64,000 nt of DNA from Arenibacter algicola (GTDB lineage: Bacteria > Bacteroidota > Bacteroidia > Flavobacteriales > Flavobacteriaceae), in assembly GCF_000733925.1 (NCBI RefSeq), contig NZ_JPOO01000001.1, forward strand, positions 124,001 through 188,000, written 5' to 3'. How positions within the stretch are numbered: position 1 is the stretch's first letter; every line of letters starts with the position of its first letter. Below are positions 55,214 to 62,641 of this stretch, in pieces. The position numbers were made by a program, and so were the translations under genes. The notes beneath the pieces were generated by a model. The model did no database searches, had not been told where the DNA came from, and saw only the letters and a list, made by a program, of their open reading frames with translations.

Positions 55214-56698
55214 TTAATTTTCATAGATTTCATCGGTCTTTTTATTGAAAATGGATATCAGGAAGCCCACTAAGAATATGGCCGCGGTCCCAAATACAAT
55301 GGTCAAATAGGTGTGGAAGGAAGCGCCTAGGGAATCCTCTCCGAAAAGCGTGCCGGATAGGCTCATCCAGACAATGACCAAAATACCTACCAATACCCCA
55401 ATAAGGGCTCCTTTTACATTTTTAGTTTTGGAGAATAATCCCAAAAGTAGCAGCCCCAACATGCCCCCACTAAAAATGGAAGACAGTTTCCACCAGGCAT
55501 CCAAGGCACTTTTTACATTGATCATAGCAATGGCAATAACGATCCCTATAACGCTAATGATAGCGGATGAAATATAGAGCACTCGCATGCCCTCTTTGTC
55601 GGACGCCGTCTTTTTAAAATATTTATTGTAATAATCCGTGAGAAAAACGGTTGCGGAACTATTAAAACTTGTTGATATGGTACTCATCCCAGCAGCAAAG
55701 ATAGAGGCGATCATTAGTCCTGTTATCCCAGCAGGCAGGGCATTTACTATAAAATGGGGGAATACACTATCGCTCTTATTTATGTCCTGTAACTCTACGG
55801 GCAGGGTAGCTGCGGAATGGTAATAGGCAAAAAGCGAGGTGCCAATAAATAGAAATACCGCTGAAATAGGCAGATAGATCAGACCGCCTATCAGGGCCGA
55901 TTTTCGGGCTTCCTTGTCAGATTTCGAGGCCATATATCGCTGAACATAATTCTGGTCTATACCATAATTCTGTAGGTTAATAAATATACCGTAAACAAGT
56001 ACTACCCAGAAGGTAGGTTCGGTGAGACTAAGACTGAAACTTCCCAGTCCAAATTTATCATTCTCTGCAGCTATTTGGAAAACTTGTCCCGGACCTTCTG
56101 GCATATTAAAGAGAATAAAGCCAACACATACCACGGCACCAAAGATCAATATAATGCCCTGTATGGCATCTGTCCATAATACCGCTGTAATTCCGCCTAA
56201 CATGGAGTAGATGGATACAACCAAACCGGTAAAAATAATGATGGTGACCATATCCCAACCAACAATGGCATTCAAGGTAAGGGCCAAGAGGTATAAGATG
56301 GTCCCTATACGCATTAACTGGGTCAATAAATAACACAGGGAGACATAGATTCTTGCCCAGGCCCCGAAACGTTGTTCCATATAGGTGTAGGCAGAAGGGC
56401 TATTGATCTTTCTGTAAAGGGGGACAAAATATTTTACTGCAATCAACGAGGCAATGGGAAGGGAAAGACTAAAAGCCAAGGCATTCCAATTGGATTGATA
56501 GGCGTTTCCCGGTAGTGCAAGGTAACTTATGCTACTTACAAAGGTGGCAAAAATGGACATGGTAACTACCCAGCCAGGGATATCGTTGTTGCCCATGGTG
56601 TAGGAGGAGGATGTTCTACTCTTCTTAAAAAACGAACCTCCGAAAAGGGCTATTCCCCCTATGTAAATGAAGAATACGATTAAATCTAAACTGTTCAT
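55214..56698 (-). CDS. Sodium/solute symporter (SSS family) sugar transporter
   Basis: 494 residues with about 13 membrane helices. SSS features: LDLIVFFIYIGGIALFGGSF, YTMGNNDIPGWVVTMSIFAT, SYLALPGNAYQSNWN, YTYMEQRFGAWARIY, YGIDQNYVQRYMASKSDKEA, MIASIFAAGMSTISTSFNSS. The family couples Na+ to uptake of sugars, sialic acid, proline and others. Close relatives in glycan loci usually carry monosaccharides. With sialidase-like and sulfatase genes upstream on the same strand, it may import the second sugar released by this block. It differs from the MFS FucP carrier, so the locus has two inner-membrane sugar entry routes. Confidence 0.9.
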   Translation of the reverse strand: MNSLDLIVFFIYIGGIALFGGSFFKKSRTSSSYTMGNNDIPGWVVTMSIFATFVSSISYLALPGNAYQSNWNALAFSLSLPIASLIAVKYFVPLYRKINSPSAYTYMEQRFGAWARIYVSLCYLLTQLMRIGTILYLLALTLNAIVGWDMVTIIIFTGLVVSIYSMLGGITAVLWTDAIQGIILIFGAVVCVGFILFNMPEGPGQVFQIAAENDKFGLGSFSLSLTEPTFWVVLVYGIFINLQNYGIDQNYVQRYMASKSDKEARKSALIGGLIYLPISAVFLFIGTSLFAYYHSAATLPVELQDINKSDSVFPHFIVNALPAGITGLMIASIFAAGMSTISTSFNSSATVFLTDYYNKYFKKTASDKEGMRVLYISSAIISVIGIVIAIAMINVKSALDAWWKLSSIFSGGMLGLLLLGLFSKTKNVKGALIGVLVGILVIVWMSLSGTLFGEDSLGASFHTYLTIVFGTAAIFLVGFLISIFNKKTDEIYEN

Positions 56699-57051
56699 TA
56701 TTATTGGCTATTTAGTTTATTTGGTATAAGCTTTAAAAGTAGGATATTCGCGCTACTTAAGTGTTGGTTAATTGTAAATTCCTCAATTTGCTATAATGTT
56801 CAAAACAGAGGATTAATGAGTCGTATTAAATAAAATGGATTTTCAGACTGTTAATTATTGCTTTATCGATTAAGCAATGATAATTAATTATTTCCTGATT
56901 TCAAAAGAAAGTGGGTTTATTTTGAAAGAAGCCTATTGATTGTGGTTTAAATTTAACAATCTGCATATTCCCCAGCAGGAAAGGGTTTTATTTGATACTA
57001 TATCTTGAAATCATCCAAATCCGAAATTTTTATTTTCTGCTAAGCCTTTCC
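56699..57051. other. Intergenic, promoter side of the SSS transporter
   Basis: 353 AT-rich bases with no gene. The notable element is the palindrome at 56857-56878. Confidence 0.5.
56857..56878. promoter_or_regulatory. Candidate operator palindrome upstream of the SSS transporter
   Basis: A 22-base near-perfect palindrome: arms ATTGCTT (56857-56863) and AAGCAAT (56872-56878) around a TCGA centre, with one mismatched pair. It lies 159 bases before the transporter start and has a central CG as in many LacI-family operators. The LacI gene is next but one. No second copy was noticed, so this is tentative. Confidence 0.3.
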
Positions 57052-58539
57052 CTACCAATTCCCTGGAACATACAAAGGATTATAACTGGGAAATTGGGCG
57101 TCTATATCCTTACGCCAGGTTTTAAGCTCCTCATATATTTTTTTTGCCTTTTCAGGATAGGTATCTGCAAGATTGTTTTTTTCGCCTAAATCCCTGTCCA
57201 GGTCATATAGCTCCAAATGGTCGTCCTCAAAATAGTGTATCAATTTCCAAGGGCCTTTACGAATGGCACTAACAGGGGAGGTTGTGGTATAATAATGGGG
57301 GGAATGCCAAAAAAGCGCCTCCCTTTCCAATGGCAATTTTGGGTCTTTTAGAACATGCATCAGCGAGATCCCATCATGCCGGTCAAGTTCTATTTGGGTC
57401 TTTTTCAATGCCGGAATTTCCATTAAAGTGGGAAAGAAATCGTTCGAGATCACAGGAGAATCACAGACGCTTCCTGCTTTGGTAATCCCTGGCCATTTTA
57501 TAATCAGGGGTTCCCGTATTCCTCCTTCATATAAGGATCCTTTTCCTGAACGTAAAGGAGCGTTGTTGGCAACTGTCTCCCAGTCCTTGTATTTGCCAAT
57601 TCTTCCCCCATTGTCCGAAAAGAAGATAACAATGGAATTGTCCGCGATTCCCGCATTATCTATCGCCTGTAGTACACGGCCGACATTTTCATCCAAACTA
57701 GCGACCATGGCGGCATATTCATAATTCTGATCTTTCATGCCCGGTTTAACCTTCTTTTTGTAGTATTCAACCAATTGAAGTTTCCCCTCTATAGGCGTGT
57801 GTACGGTGTGGTACCATAGGTTTAGAAAAAATGGGGTATTACTGTTTTCTTTTATGATCTGTACTGCCTTATCAGTAAGTGCATCGGTGAGGTAAGCGGG
57901 GGCCTTATTTTTTTCATCAGTGGACGCTGACCCTAAATCTGGGATATATCTATACTCATTTTGAAATTTTTGGCCTCTATAGGGCGACCAATAGGTGTCA
58001 GGGGCTCCCCACATTGTTCCTCCGATATTAACCTCAAATCCATGTGTTTGGGGATAATGGGCGGCGTCTCCCAAATGCCACTTTCCAACATGGGCCGTGA
58101 AATAGCCGGCCTCTTGAAAAACTTCGGCAATGGTGGTTTCGTCCAATGGCAAATTGCCAACGGTAGCCGGGGCCACCAATTTATCTTTGTTATTTGGAGT
58201 TGGTGTTCCTGAATTCTCATGCCATGTGGTCATATGTAATCTTGCCGGAAATTTTCCGGTCATTATAGATGCCCGGCTGGGAGTGCAAATAGGAGCTGCG
58301 GCATAGGCATTTGTAAATTTCATTCCCTGCTTGGCCAAACGATCCAAATTAGGAGTTTCATGTAGATCGCTACCGTATCCACTCAGGTCTGACCAACCTA
58401 GGTCGTCCGCAAGAATAAATACCACATTTAATTTTTCAATATCTTCTTGGGCCAAGGCTGGATAGGCAAAAAAAATAATAAGTAAACAAGTCTGAATTTT
58501 TATTAAAATATGTCCCATTCTAATTAACCTGAGTTCCAT
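57052..58539 (-). CDS. Exported sulfatase, S1 family (CTPSR)
   Basis: 495 residues. The start at 58537-58539 (MELRLIRMGHILIKIQTCLL) is kept, but ATG 58516-58518 (MGHILIKIQ) gives an equally good signal peptide ending YPALAQ. The core has NVVFILADDLGWSDLSGYG, the formylglycine site Cys85 in PICTPSRASIMTGKF, GKWHLGDAAHYPQT and FFSDNGGRIGKYKDW. It would desulfate oligosaccharides in the periplasm. It is the only sulfatase on the minus-strand block, associated with the sialidase-like propellers and the SSS transporter. Confidence 0.93.
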   Translation of the reverse strand: MELRLIRMGHILIKIQTCLLIIFFAYPALAQEDIEKLNVVFILADDLGWSDLSGYGSDLHETPNLDRLAKQGMKFTNAYAAAPICTPSRASIMTGKFPARLHMTTWHENSGTPTPNNKDKLVAPATVGNLPLDETTIAEVFQEAGYFTAHVGKWHLGDAAHYPQTHGFEVNIGGTMWGAPDTYWSPYRGQKFQNEYRYIPDLGSASTDEKNKAPAYLTDALTDKAVQIIKENSNTPFFLNLWYHTVHTPIEGKLQLVEYYKKKVKPGMKDQNYEYAAMVASLDENVGRVLQAIDNAGIADNSIVIFFSDNGGRIGKYKDWETVANNAPLRSGKGSLYEGGIREPLIIKWPGITKAGSVCDSPVISNDFFPTLMEIPALKKTQIELDRHDGISLMHVLKDPKLPLEREALFWHSPHYYTTTSPVSAIRKGPWKLIHYFEDDHLELYDLDRDLGEKNNLADTYPEKAKKIYEELKTWRKDIDAQFPSYNPLYVPGNW

Positions 58540-58849
58540 TTATATTTAATTGTTAATGAGTTATTTATGATAAACTTGTACGGTCGATCCTGCCTATCGG
58601 TAGACAGACGAATCCCGATATTATCGGAAGAGATCTCAATTAAAAATCGTTATGTACAATAACCTCTCGACTCCGCCTGCCTTCCGCAGGCTGGCTCGAG
58701 GAGACAGTAGTAATTTTTTAATTTACAGAAAATCAATGTCTTGTAATTATTTCTTATGTCGAATTCACGCTAATTAGGTTTATGGTGTTTTCCGATACGG
58801 ATGTTCAAATTTCAATTATTCCCTTCATTGGGCTAATCAATTATGATAT
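58540..58849. other. Intergenic between sulfatase and first propeller gene
   Basis: 310 bases without a gene, mostly occupied by copy B of the dispersed repeat and the palindromes CCTGCCTATCGGTAGACAG (58590-58608) and CCGATA (58615-58620) / TATCGG (58622-58627). Confidence 0.5.
58658..58773. repeat. Dispersed intergenic repeat, copy B
   Basis: The same three blocks as copy A occur at 58658-58674, 58730-58739 and 58754-58773. This copy is about 20 bases longer because a small hairpin (CCTGC...GCAGG, 58677-58690) is inserted after CTCGACTCC. It lies in the gap between the sulfatase and propeller genes. Confidence 0.7.
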
Positions 58850-60073
58850 TTAATCCATAGTAATTTTATCCAAATCCGAGACCTTCACTTTTACCACTTC
58901 AATTTTTTGTTTGGCATCTCCGGCAAAGGCTATCAATAGATATCCATTATGCTCCAACACATGGGGGTAATCTATGTGTCTTCCTCCAACCAAATACCCC
59001 ATTTTTGTAAATACCATGCCATCTTCGCTGATGGCCAAGGTTAAAGGGTCCCTTTTTTTATAATTGGAATTGGAAACAAGAACATATCTTCCATCCTGTA
59101 ATCGCAGGCCGTGGAATTTGGACCTTGCGTCCGGAAAGTTGGTTTGTACAGGTGAGCTCCAAGTACGGCCATTGTCCGTTGAAAAGGAGCGATACAAGTA
59201 CCCGCTTTTGCGATTGTCCCTAAAAAGCGCCATCAGGTTTTTATTGTCGGGCAAGATCCACCAGTAAGGTTCCTCCGCTTCCAGATGTGTACTTGTTCCA
59301 AAAACTGGGTAGACTTCCCACTGATTAAAATGCTCTTCTGCCCCTACCATAAAATCGACCCCACTTTCCACATAATCAAAAGATCTGCGCGACATTAGCC
59401 ACTCCCCCGTAGGTAATCTTTTGGGAGGAAAATTATTGATTGCATTTTCCATAACTAATCCATGGGGTTCCCAGCTCTGGCTTTCTTTGTTCCACTTAAA
59501 GGCATGTAGACTGAGGGAGGGACCAAAAAAACCTGCGGCCTCGTCCAGGGAGGCCAAGGCCAAAAAATCGCCCTTATATTCCCAAAATCCTCTTGAAATC
59601 CACCTTAGGCCCTCATCCGTTCTTGTATTATAATGGGGAGATCCCGGCTCTGAACCTTCAGGATAGGAGGTAAGGAATTTTGGTTTTTCCCAGTTTAGGC
59701 CATCCGTGCTGGTGGAGTATTTTACCACTTGTCCCGCCCTATCCTCAACCCCTGGGCCATCGCTCCACATAAGCCAATAACGATTGTCATAGTAGGCCAG
59801 ATAATTGTGTTGGTTAACTCCCTCTGGGGTAACATCGCTTACCACAGCATGCTGCAGAGAGATCTTGGGAAGTTCATCAAAATCAATTTGATGGGGGTCC
59901 TTTAGCCAATCTCCTTCTAGCATCAGTTTGGAACTTGGATTGGTAAGCGGATCCGGATAATCTATAGTTTTATTCCCTTTACAACCAAAGAACATGATGG
60001 TAATTGCAAACAACAGCATTATAACAGCTGTGAAATACAGTTTTACTACACCCTTCAAATTTTTCATCTTCAT
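58850..60073 (-). CDS. Sialidase-like six-bladed beta-propeller lipoprotein (I)
   Basis: 407 residues, with a lipobox cysteine (ITIMFFGC). BNR/Asp-box-like blades are visible: VKYSTSTDGLNWEKPKF, RSFSTDNGRTWSSPVQ, AISEDGMVFTKMGYLV. This is the fold of exo-alpha-sialidases and several unrelated glycosidases. No sialic acid catabolic gene is present, so a true sialidase is not assumed. It is one of three such genes in a row. Candidate roles are exo-glycosidase on fucan side chains or a surface glycan-binding protein. The gap to the next propeller gene is 57 bases, so they are probably in one operon. Confidence 0.75.
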   Translation of the reverse strand: MKMKNLKGVVKLYFTAVIMLLFAITIMFFGCKGNKTIDYPDPLTNPSSKLMLEGDWLKDPHQIDFDELPKISLQHAVVSDVTPEGVNQHNYLAYYDNRYWLMWSDGPGVEDRAGQVVKYSTSTDGLNWEKPKFLTSYPEGSEPGSPHYNTRTDEGLRWISRGFWEYKGDFLALASLDEAAGFFGPSLSLHAFKWNKESQSWEPHGLVMENAINNFPPKRLPTGEWLMSRRSFDYVESGVDFMVGAEEHFNQWEVYPVFGTSTHLEAEEPYWWILPDNKNLMALFRDNRKSGYLYRSFSTDNGRTWSSPVQTNFPDARSKFHGLRLQDGRYVLVSNSNYKKRDPLTLAISEDGMVFTKMGYLVGGRHIDYPHVLEHNGYLLIAFAGDAKQKIEVVKVKVSDLDKITMD

Positions 60074-60130
60074 TTCTTGGTTATAAAAAGCTTTCCCATA
60101 CTATCCAATCTTCTTTTTATCTATTACTAA

Positions 60131-61297
60131 CTACAACTGCTTAGGATCTATGACCACATGTTTTACGGACTGTCTTAGATAGGTGTAGGTGATCTGCACC
60201 AAGCCATCCGAAGTCTGTATAATGGCCGGATAGGAATAGCCAGACTCTGCCGGAACATTTTCCAAGGTCATTACGGGTTTCCAATTGATGCCATCGTCCG
60301 ATATGGCCAGATTTATCATATTTCTGCCTTTGGGCTCTTCCCCTTCCTTTGTGGTGTGATTGTATATAAGTAATTGCCTGTTATCTGTCAGGGTTACGGC
60401 ATCGGTTCCCGAATTGGGATTGGGAAGTTCGGTAGCCGTCATTTTACTCCAGGTCTGGCCTCGATCCTCGGACCAACTTTGGGAAATTACATTTTGTCTT
60501 GTTCTGCACAATACCTGCATTTGCCCATTGGGATAGGTAAGTATACTGGGCTGAATTGCATCAAACTCTTTCCCATCATTAATGGGCCCCACTACCTCCC
60601 AGGTCTTGCCATTGTCCTTGCTTATTTCAAAATGTACCATCCAATCCACATCTCCGTCCTCTAGCATAATTTCTGTACTGCTAGGGCTAATGATAGTGCC
60701 GTCCTCCAATTGAATGGGCTTGTTCTTGACAGGGCCCAACAAATGACCAATTTTCGGGTCCGTTCCCATTTTTTCCGGTTTGGACCATGTTATTCCCCCA
60801 TCGGAAGATGTCATCAACATGCCCCACCAAGTCCTTGGGTCTGGTCCCTCTTTATAAAATAATAACAAAGGTCCTTCCTTGGGTTGAAATAGCACTGGAT
60901 TCCACAAGGGGTAGCGCAATGTGTCGTTTTGTACTCCATTGGCGACTTCTTCCGGCCAGGTCCATTTGCCATCCACCATTCTAGATACCCGGATCCCCAC
61001 ATCCGGATTTTTCTCATGGGTACCCGCAAAAAATGCGCTTACAAGACCAGTCGGGGTTTCCACTATGGTAGAGGCATGGCATTCCGGAGTGGGTTTATTG
61101 TCCAAAGGGTAGATAAGCTCCCCGCTTAGATAGGCACCCTGCCCAGGTTGGGACAAGGGAGGTAAAGTGAACTTTCCGGTGATGTCGTTGCCACTTTTAA
61201 GTTCTTCTGTAGTGGCAGTTTTCTCCGTTTTGTTCTTGCAGGAAATGATGATAAAAGTCAGTGCTGTTAGAAAATAGTGAATGCTTCTCATGGTCAT
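60131..61297 (-). CDS. Sialidase-like beta-propeller lipoprotein (II)
   Basis: 388 residues from ATG 61295-61297; the longer frame from 61315 begins with TTG. ATG at 61289-61291 is an alternative. The lipoprotein signal ends FIIISC. BNR-type motifs: ITWSKPEKMGTDPK, EISKDNGKTWEVVGP, SWSEDRGQTWSKMTA, and the RxP-like GIRVSRMVDGKW near the N-terminus. It resembles sialidase-family (exo-alpha-sialidase-like) proteins in Bacteroidota glycan loci (QPSILTYPNGQMQVLCRTRQ). Its substrate is unknown and may be fucose-related. It follows the third propeller gene by 65 bases. Confidence 0.78.
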   Translation of the reverse strand: MTMRSIHYFLTALTFIIISCKNKTEKTATTEELKSGNDITGKFTLPPLSQPGQGAYLSGELIYPLDNKPTPECHASTIVETPTGLVSAFFAGTHEKNPDVGIRVSRMVDGKWTWPEEVANGVQNDTLRYPLWNPVLFQPKEGPLLLFYKEGPDPRTWWGMLMTSSDGGITWSKPEKMGTDPKIGHLLGPVKNKPIQLEDGTIISPSSTEIMLEDGDVDWMVHFEISKDNGKTWEVVGPINDGKEFDAIQPSILTYPNGQMQVLCRTRQNVISQSWSEDRGQTWSKMTATELPNPNSGTDAVTLTDNRQLLIYNHTTKEGEEPKGRNMINLAISDDGINWKPVMTLENVPAESGYSYPAIIQTSDGLVQITYTYLRQSVKHVVIDPKQL

Positions 61298-61362
61298 TTT
61301 TGTTTTATTTATCAATCAATAATTGGGAACTTATATCAGGCTTTAGTTTGTTATAATGAACT

Positions 61363-62550
61363 TTAATTTTCAAAGGATGGTGGATCCCAAATGGTGGCCG
61401 CAATATAGCGTTCAGGACCAGTATCCTTGTCCATAAAATAATAGAGGGCTACAATTTTACCATCTGCACGCTGTACTACCCTTGGATAGCCAAGATCTTT
61501 TCCGGATCCGTCGTCGCGTAGCACATAATCCTTGCTCCATGTACGTCCATTGTCATTGCTAATTTTGGCTCTGATCTCGCTCTTGTCCCGATTGTTTTTG
61601 ATATCCTCTTCCAGGGCCCGGTATCCATAGATCAGGCAAATTCTTCCATCTTTCATTTTTACCATGGCGGGGGGATTGCCCTGGCCACAATTCTCCACCG
61701 GGTTGGCCAAGGGTTGCCAAGTTGCGCCATTGTCTTGGGAAAGATAGGCATCTATAAATCGGCCAGATTCTTCCCTTCTGCGAGTGGTGACCAATATTTC
61801 CGTATCGGATATTCTAACGGATGCGGGCATAATGGAAAAACCATCAGGTTCCGGACCTATCCAAGAAACGAAGTCCCAATTTTTCCCGCCGTCAACAGTT
61901 TTTACACCCATAACCCGACCCTCTTTTCCATTGGCCTTTGCTGCGGTAAGAAAAAGCATGCACTCATTTCTGCTATCAATGATATAGTCGGTCCGTGCCC
62001 CAATACCCGGTGTTCCAAAATTGGGAAGTCCAAATGGGCCCTTCCAGTCCTTCCCTCTGTCATAGGAATACCAAATACGGGATTCGGCGCCGTGGTGGTC
62101 GGTCATACGCACCGTAAAAGCCAGATTGGGATGAGTGAAATCGATTTGTTCGGCCGGAATCGGTTCCGGTGCTTTAACATCTTTTCTCATTAGGCCATGA
62201 TAACTTCCGTTATCGGGAACCACAAGGTCTCCATCCCCAGCACCAGGGTCTTCCAACTTCCATGTTTCACCTCCGTCAAGACTTCGTGCCAGCACATGTA
62301 GCTCCGGATTTTCCTTGTCGAAATTATGACGATCGGGTCCCAAATCCTTGTAATTGCCTTTGGAAAATCCAACCAAAATCTCATCGCCCCAATTCCAGAC
62401 CTCATGGTTGGCCGGCCAGCCGCCGAACATGCCCGGTTCATAATAGACTTTTACATGTTTTACCGATCCTTGTGCAAGCTGGGCTTGTAGATTTAGTGTC
62501 AATGAAAAGTACAGCAGCGCAATAATCCAGGTGCATTTATTGGTAATCAT
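61363..62550 (-). CDS. Secreted sialidase-like beta-propeller protein (III)
   Basis: 395 residues with signal MITNKCTWIIALLYFSLTLN. Asp-box-like repeats: ARSLDGGETWKLEDPG, YSYDRGKDWKGPFGLP, KTVDGGKNWDFVSW, YLSQDNGATWQPLAN and ISNDNGRTWSKDYVLR, so at least five blades are readable. It has the general sequence style of exo-alpha-sialidase superfamily enzymes, but no recognised sialidase catalytic set could be checked by eye. It comes directly after the L-fucose isomerase gene (91-bp gap), hinting at a fucose-releasing or fucan-side-chain role. Confidence 0.78.
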   Translation of the reverse strand: MITNKCTWIIALLYFSLTLNLQAQLAQGSVKHVKVYYEPGMFGGWPANHEVWNWGDEILVGFSKGNYKDLGPDRHNFDKENPELHVLARSLDGGETWKLEDPGAGDGDLVVPDNGSYHGLMRKDVKAPEPIPAEQIDFTHPNLAFTVRMTDHHGAESRIWYSYDRGKDWKGPFGLPNFGTPGIGARTDYIIDSRNECMLFLTAAKANGKEGRVMGVKTVDGGKNWDFVSWIGPEPDGFSIMPASVRISDTEILVTTRRREESGRFIDAYLSQDNGATWQPLANPVENCGQGNPPAMVKMKDGRICLIYGYRALEEDIKNNRDKSEIRAKISNDNGRTWSKDYVLRDDGSGKDLGYPRVVQRADGKIVALYYFMDKDTGPERYIAATIWDPPSFEN

Positions 62551-62641
62551 ATATTTAGTTTCAGGGTGAGGGCATAATTTTAATTTTCTTCAATATATAA
62601 AATATGGTCGTTCCTTGCAGTCCGAACAATTTTTTACAAGC

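Noticed and set aside
61714..62193. 159-codon plus-strand frame opposite the third propeller gene
   Set aside because: A shadow of the Asp-box protein on the minus strand; composition is not protein-like.
58850..62550. True sialidase operon for sialic acid use
   Set aside because: No neuraminate lyase, ManNAc epimerase or kinase is present; the context is fucose, so only the fold is claimed.
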